Of a stretch of DNA of 64,000 nucleotides, positions 37,039-46,542 are shown piece by piece. The stretch's first letter is position 1, and every line of letters starts with the position of its first letter. Under the pieces are notes generated by a model, which worked only from the letters and a program-made list of their open reading frames with translations, was not told where the DNA came from and made no database searches. Origin of the DNA: DATLZU01 sp035573855 (GTDB lineage: Bacteria > Nitrospirota > Nitrospiria > Nitrospirales > Nitrospiraceae); NCBI GenBank assembly GCA_035573855.1, contig DATLZU010000049.1, forward strand, positions 1 through 64,000. Direction: 5' to 3'. The position numbers and the translations under genes were made by a program.

Positions 37039-38244
37039 ATGGACACGCCGGAAGCGTCTGTCCGGCCCAGCATGCCAATCGCCGACGAGGAGGTAAGCCT
37101 GCTCGACTACTGGCGGATGATCTGGCGACGCCGGTGGCTCATCGCGTCGGTGTTTCTCGCGTGTACCGTTGCGGCAGGGGTGATCAGCCTTCTCCAGCCG
37201 AAGATTTACGAATCGACGGCGACCTTGCTCCCTTCGCTGGAATCCAAGGAAGGCCTCGGCAGTTTGATGGCGCTGTCGCAGGCGGCCGGTGCCGCGCAGA
37301 GTCTCGGCATTAGCTTGCCCGGCACGCCGGCGACGCCGACCGATCTGTTCGTGGCGATGCTGAAATCGCGCGTCATGGCCGATGCCGTCATCCAGCGGTT
37401 TGATCTCCTAACCTACTACGGCACGAAAACCATGCAGGAGACGCGCAAGGCCCTCGAAGGCGATACCACGATCAGAGTCACGAAGGAGAAGGTCATCCAG
37501 ATTACCGTGGCCTCGAAAGATCCGCAGCTAGCCGCAGACGTCGCGAACTTCTATGTTTCGAACCTTGACCATCTCAATCGCACCTTGAATGTCAGCAAAG
37601 CCTCGCACAACCGGGCCTTCATCGAAAAGCGGCTCGCCGAGACTCACACCAACCTGGTGCGGGCGGAGGAAGCACTCAAGGAGTTTCAAACCCACAACAA
37701 AACCGTGGCAGTAGAAGCGCAATCGAAAGCCATGATCGAGGCCGCCGCGACGTTGCAGGGGCAAATTACCGCGCAAGAGGTCCAGCTCCAAGTGATGAAC
37801 ACCTACCTCTCACCGGATAATCCGGAAGTGGCCCGCGTGCGGTCCAGTCTTGAGGAATTGCGCAAACAGCTCTATCTGCTGGAATCCGGCAGGGGGGGGA
37901 AAGGTATGCTGCCAGGCGATCGCCTGCACCCGGCGATGGTGACCGTGCCGACCTTGGCCCTGGAGTATGGACGCCTCATGCGCGAGCTCAAAGTGCAAGA
38001 AACGCTGTACACGCTCCTGACCTCGCAGCTCGAACAGGCCAAATTGCAGGAGGCGCGTGATACGCCGACCGTACAAGTTCTCGACCCGGCCGTGCCCGCC
38101 GAAAAGAAGAGCAGACCCCGGGTCACCTTGAACGTCCTGTTAGCCGGCGTCCTCTCGCTGTTCGTTGGTATTTTTCTCGCCTTTTTCCTCGACTATGTGG
38201 ACCGCCTCAAGGGCCGCGTCGCGTCCGAAGCGATCCAGCCATAA
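37039..38244 (+). CDS. Wzz-type chain-length determinant / PCP protein
   Basis: This 401-aa inner-membrane protein regulates polymer length and links synthesis to export. It has one membrane helix near residue 33-52, a Wzz-type periplasmic part with a coiled-coil region (about 175-260) and a second helix near 365-390 preceded by the conserved Pro-rich PAVPAEKKSRPR. The cytoplasmic tail is only about 12 residues, so there is no Walker-type tyrosine kinase domain; a separate kinase gene is not visible here. Its stop is only 3 bases from the convergent ilvD stop. Confidence 0.9.
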   Translation: MDTPEASVRPSMPIADEEVSLLDYWRMIWRRRWLIASVFLACTVAAGVISLLQPKIYESTATLLPSLESKEGLGSLMALSQAAGAAQSLGISLPGTPATPTDLFVAMLKSRVMADAVIQRFDLLTYYGTKTMQETRKALEGDTTIRVTKEKVIQITVASKDPQLAADVANFYVSNLDHLNRTLNVSKASHNRAFIEKRLAETHTNLVRAEEALKEFQTHNKTVAVEAQSKAMIEAAATLQGQITAQEVQLQVMNTYLSPDNPEVARVRSSLEELRKQLYLLESGRGGKGMLPGDRLHPAMVTVPTLALEYGRLMRELKVQETLYTLLTSQLEQAKLQEARDTPTVQVLDPAVPAEKKSRPRVTLNVLLAGVLSLFVGIFLAFFLDYVDRLKGRVASEAIQP

Positions 38245-38247
38245 GGA

Positions 38248-39921
<1,674 letters not shown>

Positions 39922-40119
39922 AGGACTCCTGTTCGCTTGTGACGCGCCCAGCTGGTGCATGCTGTCCTCGCGATCCGACCGAGGACGGAGCGGCAGGCTG
40001 GCTGCGTCCGGGGAATGTCTCACAGAAGACGATCGCTGGTCAATCGGGGAGGGCGAACGACGATGGGCACCCCCCGATCGGTTGGACGAACCGAATCGGA
40101 GGGTGTTGATGATGCGAGA

Positions 40120-40962
40120 TCAACCGCGCGGCGACTGCGGGGGAATGGCGATGTCGCCGACCTTATTCTCATTGTCCAGTAACAGGATGACCTGTTCGCC
40201 CGGTCGGACTTGCTTTAATTTGTCCTGGACGAACGGCCGGACTTCATAGAACTTCTCCTCGCCGCGAGTGGTCCGAACCGATATCCAGTTCGTGGGCTTC
40301 ACGATCGTGCCTTCAATCCGCTGATAGGCGGCCTTGGGTGGAGATTTTCGCCACGCTGCCGCCGCCTGTTGCAAGACCTGGTCGCTGCCGAACGTGGCGT
40401 CGATGAGTTTATTCGTCTGGTCGATCAGGAACACCGCCTGAGCATGAAGGGGAAGAGCCGCGACCTTACTCCGCGCCAACGGACGAATCTCATAGGTGTG
40501 CTCCGTCCCATCCTCGGACTTGATGACCGCCCATTCGTGGCCGACCGGAAGCGGCTGGGCCAATTGCCCTTTCACGATCCGATACCAGGTCGGCTGGCCG
40601 AGCAGATGGTAATCGATGACCAGGTTTTGGTCATTGACCGCGATCTCCAGCCGGTCGCCTTTCTTCAGTGACGGGATCCCCTTCTCCATCGCTTCTTTGA
40701 TCGGGAGGAACCGCGGTTCGACTTCGCCGGTATTCACGCGGATCATGTCGCCGATCACCTGCTCAACGGTTCCTTGCAGAATCCGATCGCCTGGCAACAG
40801 AACCACTGGGGGAAAAGGCTCGGTGTTGAGAGGAGTCGAGTGGCCGGACGATGACGCGGTCGCGCCTGCGTTCGGAATGGATGTCGACGCGCCAAAGAGA
40901 AACGCCATCATCACGGCAAGGATACACACTCGGCTGCGAATGACGGTGCTGACTCTCTGCAT
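40120..40962 (-). CDS. Exported protein made of three related ~60-residue modules
   Basis: This 280-aa protein has a signal peptide (about residues 1-25) and an N-terminal linker. Three related modules follow at about 61-119, 128-189 and 214-272. Each has a Gly-(T/Q) beta strand start (ILQGTVEQV, IVKGQLAQP, RIEGTIVKP), a middle EVRP/EIRP-type turn in modules 2 and 3, and an end with Asp-x-x-Asn-(K)-hydrophobic-(Ile/Gly)-Asp (DQNLVID, DQTNKLID, DNENKVGD). No named family is recognised. The start is the ATG at 40962 behind GGAGG. The modules suggest beta-barrel or OB-like folds in the periplasm, which is inference. Confidence 0.8.
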   Translation of the reverse strand: MQRVSTVIRSRVCILAVMMAFLFGASTSIPNAGATASSSGHSTPLNTEPFPPVVLLPGDRILQGTVEQVIGDMIRVNTGEVEPRFLPIKEAMEKGIPSLKKGDRLEIAVNDQNLVIDYHLLGQPTWYRIVKGQLAQPLPVGHEWAVIKSEDGTEHTYEIRPLARSKVAALPLHAQAVFLIDQTNKLIDATFGSDQVLQQAAAAWRKSPPKAAYQRIEGTIVKPTNWISVRTTRGEEKFYEVRPFVQDKLKQVRPGEQVILLLDNENKVGDIAIPPQSPRG

Positions 40963-41079
40963 GTGCAACCTCCTTTCCTGAACGAAAGCGAGGTGTTAGA
41001 TAACGCAACCTGTCGGCAAGTCAAGGGAAACCAAGACGGACAAGCAGATCAGATGGACTAGGGCAATAGGACCAAAGAC

Positions 41080-41817
41080 TCAGTCGTCAGGAGACTCGCC
41101 GCGGTCGTCGTAATACTTCTCGCGGTAGATGGGGCAGAGACCCTTCTTGTTGACGAGGGCAGTGACGTCTCTGATCATGCCACTGTTGCCGCACAGGTAG
41201 ACGGCCAGATGCTTCACCGAGGTCAACCGTTCTTCAACGAGTGTCGTGACGCGCCCGACCGGACCGCTCCACTGCGCCTGCGGACGGGACAACGTGATGA
41301 CATAGCTGAAGTGAGGGTGGCGCTTAGCCACGGCGCTCAGTTCGTCCTGGTAGTACACGTCGCGTTCGCTTCGCAGCCCCCAATACAGAGTGACGCGCCG
41401 CTCGAAGCCGCGTTCGAGCCGGTCTTCGATCATAGATCGGATCGGCGCGATGCCGGTGCCGGTCGCGACGAAGAGCAGATCCCGGGCCGGATCGTCCCGC
41501 ACGTAGAACGCGCCGGCGGGACCTTTGAAGCGCGTCTCATCGCCCAGGCGGAGACTGAAGAGGTAGGTGGAGCCAGGACCGCCGGGAACGAGGTTGAACA
41601 GCAGTGTGATCAGGTCCGGCCGACTCGGTGTGGAGACGATGGAGTATGGCCGGGTTACCGGCCGATGGAGTGTCGGATGGATGACCTCGAACGATACAAA
41701 CTGTCCCGCCTTGAAGTCGATCTTGGGCGGGGCGAGCAGGCGGAGCACCAGTTCCCGCACATCGTGGGTCAGGTCCCGGACTTGCTCGACACGGGCCTGG
41801 AATAGTTGAATGGCCAT
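41080..41817 (-). CDS. Ferredoxin-NADP reductase-like FAD/NAD(P)-binding oxidoreductase
   Basis: This 245-aa flavoprotein carries the FAD-binding barrel (RPYSIVST motif near residue 60, with Arg-x-Tyr-Ser) and the NAD(P) domain (VATGTGIAPIRSMIE near 117 and LCGNSGMIRDV near 210). It lacks its own iron-sulfur domain, so it probably receives or gives electrons to a separate ferredoxin or oxygenase. The start MAIQLFQARV is supported by GAGGAA about 9 bases upstream; 12 more codons are open. It is a single gene with no partner near. Role is inferred from the fold. Confidence 0.85.
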   Translation of the reverse strand: MAIQLFQARVEQVRDLTHDVRELVLRLLAPPKIDFKAGQFVSFEVIHPTLHRPVTRPYSIVSTPSRPDLITLLFNLVPGGPGSTYLFSLRLGDETRFKGPAGAFYVRDDPARDLLFVATGTGIAPIRSMIEDRLERGFERRVTLYWGLRSERDVYYQDELSAVAKRHPHFSYVITLSRPQAQWSGPVGRVTTLVEERLTSVKHLAVYLCGNSGMIRDVTALVNKKGLCPIYREKYYDDRGESPDD

Positions 41818-41937
41818 GGGGGTGCGTTCCTCATCAATAAAAAATAAAATCAAAAACGAAGACCGGCTCCGGTCGGAGACATGGCTTGATTTTCGTCCGA
41901 GGCGGGTTATGGATACAAGCAGTTGGAGGACCGCTCG

Positions 41938-42171
41938 ATGTGGAAAGCGGTGTCGCAGCGTTGGCTGGCGTGGCCGGTGGCCTTCACGTGGTTTGGCCCC
42001 GCGCGGGCCTGGGCGGCGGAGTGGACGTCGGACGCGGATGCCTTCTCCGCGGTGGTCGCCGGGCTGGTGTTGGTCGTCTTTTGTCTCAGCGCGGCGTATT
42101 CGTTCTGGGAGGAGCGAAGGCGGGCGCCGGTGTCCAAGGTCGTCCGTGATCGGCTCCGCAAGGCGGCCTGA
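41938..42171 (+). CDS. Small membrane protein of unknown function
   Basis: This 77-aa protein starts at an ATG 7 bases after GGAGGA; five further codons are open upstream. An N-terminal hydrophobic or signal-like segment (about residues 7-27, ending near AWAAE) is followed by a second helix (about 39-57, VVAGLVLVVFCLSAAYSF) and a positively charged tail. It probably sits in the inner membrane. No family is recognised. A strong hairpin terminator lies directly after the stop. Confidence 0.72.
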   Translation: MWKAVSQRWLAWPVAFTWFGPARAWAAEWTSDADAFSAVVAGLVLVVFCLSAAYSFWEERRRAPVSKVVRDRLRKAA

Positions 42172-42175
42172 GCCA

Positions 42176-42211
42176 ACAGGGCTGGCGCCGCTTGCGCGGC
42201 GCCAGCCCTGT
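42176..42211. terminator. Bidirectional hairpin between convergent genes
   Basis: Arms ACAGGGCTGGCGCCG (42176-42190) and CGGCGCCAGCCCTGT (42197-42211) form a perfect 15-base stem with a 6-base loop. It sits between the convergent small membrane gene (ends 42171) and PepSY gene (ends 42228). There is no clear T-run on either strand, so it may act with Rho or as an RNA end stabiliser. Confidence 0.7.
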
Positions 42212-42227
42212 CGTCGCGCGATTCCCG

Positions 42228-42575
42228 TTATTTGCCCTTCTCTTTGCCTTTCTTCTTCTCGCCTTTCTGCTCTTCTTTCTTGTCTTCGGTATCGATCACG
42301 TCACCCGTGGCGGCGTCGATATGGACTTCGGTGACTTTGTTATCGGCGCCGACGATCTCCACCTCCCAGACCGTCTTACCGTGCTTCTTCTCCAATTCGG
42401 CCTCGACCACCGTGCCCTGCACCTTCTCCGAAGCCGTCTTGATCGCCTGGTCGATGCTGACTTTGGCGTCTTTCACCAGTTCCGAGACCTTACCTTTGTC
42501 ATCGCTCCAAGCCGACGTGTGGAACGCCAGCAGCGAGCCTATGACGGTCACCGCCATGATCCCATACCTGCGCAT
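42228..42575 (-). CDS. PepSY-domain exported protein
   Basis: This 115-aa protein has a signal peptide (about 1-24, cleavage near AWS). A PepSY-like domain follows (about 30-95): KVSIDQAIKTASEKVQG, a charged strand VWEVEIVGADNKVTEVHIDAATGDVID. The C-terminus is a Lys/Glu-rich tail (KKEEQKGEKKKGKEKGK). AGGAGGT precedes the ATG. It lies 21 bases after the Spy/CpxP-like gene on the same strand, so they form an operon. PepSY proteins often bind metal or inhibit proteases in the envelope; this is family knowledge. Confidence 0.85.
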   Translation of the reverse strand: MRRYGIMAVTVIGSLLAFHTSAWSDDKGKVSELVKDAKVSIDQAIKTASEKVQGTVVEAELEKKHGKTVWEVEIVGADNKVTEVHIDAATGDVIDTEDKKEEQKGEKKKGKEKGK

Positions 42576-42596
42576 CGTACACCTCCTGTCGGATGA

Positions 42597-43178
42597 TCAG
42601 TTGGCCTTCCCGTCGTCCTTCTTGGGTTCTCCTTTGGGACTTCCGTGACGGCGGCCGGCGCTCTTGTGCTCTTGCATCATTTTTTCGTGTATCCCCTTTT
42701 GTTTTTCCCGTTGTTCGGGCGTCAACAGTGCGAGCGCCTCCCGGCGGGCCTTGATGGCGGCCAAGCGAAGCCCGACCTGCAGCTCTTCGCTTTGCTTTAG
42801 CTTGGCCTCGATGGCGGCAAGGTCGGACTTGTCGTCTTCGACCAAGGCGCGCAGTTCGCGCTCGGCGATCTGAATGTCCGCCTCGCTCTTGATGCGGGTC
42901 TTGTCCAGGTTGAGTTGCAACTCCTTGAGCTTGCCGACCTGCTCGTCGGTCAGTCCGATGTCTTTCTGGTGCCTCAACAGGTGGCGGATCAGGTGGGACG
43001 TGCTGCCGTGTAGCATCATGCCCATCCCCATGCCGTGGCCGCCGTAGCCGTCTTTGCCATACCCGTTCCTGCTGTGTTGGTCGGCCGGTGGATCGGCCCA
43101 TACGGGTTGCAAGCTGAACGCCACCAGAACCAAGGTTGCCAGGCTCATCGAGCAGACAGTGACCGCGGGTCTTTTCAT
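42597..43178 (-). CDS. Spy/CpxP-like periplasmic LTxxQ protein
   Basis: This 193-aa protein has a signal peptide (about 1-28) and a Gly/His/Met-rich linker (NGYGKDGYGGHGMGMGMM near residue 38) that could bind metal. Helical LTxxQ-type motifs follow: GLTDEQVGKLKELQLNLDKTR (about 73-93) and LLTPEQREKQKGIHEKMM (about 150-165), typical of Spy/CpxP/ZraP chaperones. The start is the ATG with AGGAGG upstream; a GTG one codon earlier is possible. It precedes the PepSY gene, suggesting a shared envelope or metal-stress role. Confidence 0.84.
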   Translation of the reverse strand: MKRPAVTVCSMSLATLVLVAFSLQPVWADPPADQHSRNGYGKDGYGGHGMGMGMMLHGSTSHLIRHLLRHQKDIGLTDEQVGKLKELQLNLDKTRIKSEADIQIAERELRALVEDDKSDLAAIEAKLKQSEELQVGLRLAAIKARREALALLTPEQREKQKGIHEKMMQEHKSAGRRHGSPKGEPKKDDGKAN

Positions 43179-43223
43179 CACGCCCTCCTTTTTTTACAGT
43201 GAAGTGCCGACGTCCATTTTATC

Positions 43224-43859
43224 TTATTTGCCGAGCAATCCGCCCTCGTGCTTGAGCGCGTTGAACATGAACTGCACGGCGACTGCCGCTAGGATCAATC
43301 CCATGAGCCGGGTGATGATGCGTTCAGCGATGGGGCTCAGCCGGCGTGCGCCGGTGCCGGCCAACGCCAATGTCGCGTAGCTGGTCACTCCGACCAGCAT
43401 CAAGCAGCCCAGCAACACCGCTCGTTGCGACCAGTTCCTCGCCTGCGATTCCAACAAGATCACCGTGGAGATGGCGCCTGGTCCGGCCAGCATGGGCATG
43501 GCCAGCGGGGTGACCGCGATGTCGTCCTTGTCCCGCCCGGCCGCTCGCTCGACTTCCGTCTCCTGCACCGCCGATCGTTGCGCGCGGAGCATGTCGAGCG
43601 CGACCAGAAGCAGCACCAGCGCACCGGCTACCTGAAACGCCGGCAAGGTGACACCGAGCAATGTGAACAGCCTCTGCCCGATGAAGGCGAAACCGGCCAG
43701 CAAGCCGACGGCGACCGTGCAGGCGACCCGCGCGGTGCGAAGCCGCTCCGCCGGGGAGTCGCGCGCCGTCATCGCCAGGAAAGCTGGCACCGCCGCGATC
43801 GGATCGACAATGACGAAGAGCGAGCTGAATGCGAACAACGCGTATTCGACCAGCGTCAT
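43224..43859 (-). CDS. MarC family integral membrane protein
   Basis: This 211-aa protein has six hydrophobic helices typical of MarC (UPF0056). The conserved segments are FVIVDPIAAVPAFLAMT (residues about 15-31) and TPLAMPMLAGPGAISTVI (about 117-134). MarC function is unknown; older links to multiple antibiotic resistance were not confirmed. It lies 39 bases after the DnaJ-like gene on the same strand and may share its transcript. The upstream Spy gene starts on the same strand 45 bases further. Confidence 0.9.
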   Translation of the reverse strand: MTLVEYALFAFSSLFVIVDPIAAVPAFLAMTARDSPAERLRTARVACTVAVGLLAGFAFIGQRLFTLLGVTLPAFQVAGALVLLLVALDMLRAQRSAVQETEVERAAGRDKDDIAVTPLAMPMLAGPGAISTVILLESQARNWSQRAVLLGCLMLVGVTSYATLALAGTGARRLSPIAERIITRLMGLILAAVAVQFMFNALKHEGGLLGK

Positions 43860-43898
43860 CGGATCGGGTGGGCGCCTGGTCGCCGGCTCCCTCGGCTC

Positions 43899-44927
43899 TC
43901 AGACTCGGCGAGCCGCCGCGAGCAGGTCCGCGCGCGGATCGGGATGCGGGAATCGGCCGAGTTGCTCGTACAGTTTGCGTTCTTCTTCCGTCAGCGTCGG
44001 CGGCATCACGATCTGCAGCGTCAAAAACAGATCGCCATGGCCGCCTGACGCGGTGGGAAGGCCTTTGCCTTTGAGCCGGAGCTTGGCGCCGGCTTTGCTG
44101 CCCGGCGGAACTTTGACTTTGACCGGTTCCGTCAGGGTCGGGACCAGCACGTCCGCCCCCAACGCCGCTTCCCACGGCCACACCGGCAGCGTCACGTGCA
44201 CGTCACTGCCTTGCCGGCGAAACACGCCGTCGTCATCGATGTGGACCCGCAGATAGAGGTCACCCGGCTTGCCGCCGTTCACCCCCGGATGGCCTTTCCC
44301 CGCCACGCGGACTCTGGTGCCTTCCTGCACACCGGCCGGAATTCTCACCTCGATGGTGCGCGTCTCCTGGCGTGCGCCGGATCCCAGACAGGTCGGACAA
44401 GACCGCCCCCTCATGATTCCCGTTCCGCCACAGACGGAACACGGGATTGTCTCGGACAGCGTCAGCCGCCGCGTGACGCCGGTCAGGACTTCGCGGAGCG
44501 AAAGATGGATGTCGGTTTCTAGGTCCTCGCCCTGGACCGCAAACCCGCGCGCGGTGCCCGCACTCCGTCCCCGCCGGCCGAAAAAGGTCTCGAAGATGTC
44601 GCTGAACGCCTCGGCGTCGCCGAACGAGAATTCAGTTCCTGCTCCGGCCCGCGCTTGCGCCTCTTGTCTGGCCTTTTCGTAGGCTTCCGCCTGTTCCCAG
44701 TTGTGCCCGTACCGATCGTATTTTTTGCGCTTGTCCGGATCGGAAAGGACCTCGTGCGCCTCGTTCAGTTCTTTGAACTTCCTTTCCATCTCCGCCTTGC
44801 GGCTGCCGCTGTGCAGGTCGGGATGATACAAGCGCGCGAGCCGGCGGTAGGCTTTCTTGATGTCCTCTTGGGTGGCCGTGCGCGGCACACCGAGCACTTC
44901 GTAATAATCCCGTTGAATCGTTGCCAT
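43899..44927 (-). CDS. DnaJ-family co-chaperone with a reduced zinc domain
   Basis: This 342-aa J-protein would stimulate DnaK. It has a J-domain (about residues 6-72, with the HPD motif in YHPDLHSG), a Gly/Phe-type linker (about 80-125), and a shortened Cys region with only two CxxCxGxG motifs, CSVCGGTG and CPTCLGSG (about 162-184), instead of the four in DnaJ. The substrate-binding C-terminal domain follows (about 190-330). It is thus between DnaJ and CbpA in design. It lies before the MarC gene on the same strand. The main dnaJ gene is probably elsewhere. Confidence 0.9.
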   Translation of the reverse strand: MATIQRDYYEVLGVPRTATQEDIKKAYRRLARLYHPDLHSGSRKAEMERKFKELNEAHEVLSDPDKRKKYDRYGHNWEQAEAYEKARQEAQARAGAGTEFSFGDAEAFSDIFETFFGRRGRSAGTARGFAVQGEDLETDIHLSLREVLTGVTRRLTLSETIPCSVCGGTGIMRGRSCPTCLGSGARQETRTIEVRIPAGVQEGTRVRVAGKGHPGVNGGKPGDLYLRVHIDDDGVFRRQGSDVHVTLPVWPWEAALGADVLVPTLTEPVKVKVPPGSKAGAKLRLKGKGLPTASGGHGDLFLTLQIVMPPTLTEEERKLYEQLGRFPHPDPRADLLAAARRV

Positions 44928-45256
44928 GTTCAGGCGCGATGAGAAAACGTTGTGATTGAGTGATTAGGGGTGCCCGCGTAATTGGGCCACGACTGAAGCG
45001 CCGTCTGCTTTCATTGACGCGAAGACTCCATTAATTATTATTGATGGCATTACTCTCTGCCTGAGACCTTCCCTCCCTGGAAAAGGGGGAAGAGAGGGTG
45101 AGGTATAGCCCATGGCTTTGGGCTGCTCGCAGTTGGCTCTTCGAACCGCAGCTTACGGGGTCGCGCGGTTCTATTCAAGTGGGGGCACGCATCCAATAGG
45201 AAGCGCGGGCAACGAACAGCCCGGACCCTTTGCTTTTTGCGGCCCACCGTCAGTGA
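44928..45256. other. Intergenic region upstream of the DnaJ variant
   Basis: These 329 bases contain no gene with support. Visible are an imperfect inverted repeat in a purine-rich/pyrimidine-rich stretch (about 45070-45098) and a short hairpin AGCCCA/TGGGCT (45107-45124). The region should hold the promoter of the dnaJ-marC genes on the minus strand and the end of the ttuA-like gene. No RNA gene was recognised. Confidence 0.5.
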
Positions 45257-46207
45257 TCAACTGCCGGTGGTTCGCGAGTGGCTGACCTTCGCGCGCGCCA
45301 TCATCTTGCAATAGGAGCACATCTCGGCTGTCGTAGGCTGGCCGCAGGCGGCGCAAGGATGGAGCGAAGCCCGGTCTTTTTCCGTCATGGAGGACGCCGC
45401 CGGTCGCTCTTTCGCCTGCCGTTCCAGAAAGCCCCAATAGAATCGCTGCTTCGTGCCGGGAGATTCCGTCTCCAGTCGGTTCAAGACGTCCTTGTAGAGG
45501 AGCATTTTGGAGCCCTTGGCCATCGGGCATTCTTCGACGATGTAGTCGATCTTGTTCAGCACCGCATAGGCGGCGACCTCGCGTTCAGCCAGGCGGTACA
45601 GCGGCTTCACCTTTTTGGCAAAGCCTTCTACCGATGCGGGCAGGCTGGGCCCCTGCTTGTCTAAGTAGTCGTCCTGCCAGTGGAGGACGTTGCCGAGCAG
45701 CCGGGCGGCTTCATCGTCGAGATTGTGGCCGGTCGCCATCACATCATACTCCCGCTCGATCGCCGCGCGGTTGAACTGATAGCGCTTGATCGTCCCGCAC
45801 GTCGAACACGTCGGACGATGAACCAGATCGGCCAGTTCGCGGATGCCCGCGCCTTCTTCCTGTTCGACCTTATGGATATGGAGCGTCGCGCCGTACGTGG
45901 CGGCGACGGTGTCGGCGAAGGTCTGCACCTTTTGCTGCGACCGCTCCGAATAACTCCCGATCCCAAGATTGACGTAGAGCGCATCGGCGCGGTAGCCGAG
46001 CTTGAGCAGGATATCCCACAGCGCGAGACTGTCCTTCCCGCCGGAAACGGCGACCAGGATGCGGTCCTGCTTGCCGAACATCCGCTCGGCCTTGATCGCG
46101 CGCGCGACCTGGTCGTGGACGAACTCGGTGAAGCAGGGGTTGCAGAACGCCGCGTTGTGCCGTGGCAGCCCGATGACCGCTTTCGTGTGACATTTGATGC
46201 AGCGCAT
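45257..46207 (-). CDS. ttuA: TtuA/TtcA-type tRNA sulfurtransferase (PP-loop ATPase)
   Basis: This 316-aa enzyme adenylates a tRNA uridine and replaces oxygen by sulfur to give 2-thiouridine, often in thermostability-linked modification. It has N-terminal zinc-finger cysteines (Cys3, Cys6, Cys22, Cys25), the PP-loop SGGKDS (55-60) and the iron-sulfur cysteines Cys134, Cys137 and Cys227, matching the TtuA pattern. A second zinc finger closes the protein (CAAC...CSYC). A likely ubiquitin-like sulfur carrier gene is 98 bases upstream (46305-46499), which supports TtuA over TtcA. It reads minus strand. Confidence 0.85.
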   Translation of the reverse strand: MRCIKCHTKAVIGLPRHNAAFCNPCFTEFVHDQVARAIKAERMFGKQDRILVAVSGGKDSLALWDILLKLGYRADALYVNLGIGSYSERSQQKVQTFADTVAATYGATLHIHKVEQEEGAGIRELADLVHRPTCSTCGTIKRYQFNRAAIEREYDVMATGHNLDDEAARLLGNVLHWQDDYLDKQGPSLPASVEGFAKKVKPLYRLAEREVAAYAVLNKIDYIVEECPMAKGSKMLLYKDVLNRLETESPGTKQRFYWGFLERQAKERPAASSMTEKDRASLHPCAACGQPTTAEMCSYCKMMARAKVSHSRTTGS

Positions 46208-46304
46208 ATCTCGGAGTTGACTCGGTTGTTTAGTTTATCTGGTGAGTTGGCGGAGTCCGCGCACGAGATCAACCAAACGAACCCAACAAACGAAGCGTCC
46301 CGGT

Positions 46305-46499
46305 TCAGCCTCCCGAAATGACGGGTCGCACTTCCACGCTGTCCGTGTCGGCCAGCAGCTCGTCCTCGGTGACCAGGTCGTCGCCGCGGATCACGAGGTG
46401 CGCCTCGGCAATGAGGTTCAACTCGCGCAGCAACTCACGGACGCGCTTGGGCCCTTTGATTTCGACAGAGCGTTCCGGATGACTAAGCCGGACCTGCAT
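46305..46499 (-). CDS. Ubiquitin-like sulfur-carrier protein (TtuB/ThiS/MoaD type)
   Basis: This 64-aa protein ends in Gly-Gly (PVISGG), the C-terminus needed for thiocarboxylate formation. The beta-grasp pattern is visible: MQVRLSHPERSVEIKG, a helix RVRELLRELNL, then VIRGDDLVTEDELLADTDSVEVRPV. The ATG is at 46499; longer frames upstream on this strand lie in galT and are not part of it. Ribosome site is weak. It sits between galT and the TtuA-like enzyme, and so probably delivers sulfur to it. Its short size makes it easy to miss. The exact carrier type (TtuB versus MoaD or ThiS) is inferred. Confidence 0.82.
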   Translation of the reverse strand: MQVRLSHPERSVEIKGPKRVRELLRELNLIAEAHLVIRGDDLVTEDELLADTDSVEVRPVISGG

Positions 46500-46542
46500 G
46501 CCACCATGATACGGGGAGGAAGAGAGGCGAGGCAATACCGCT

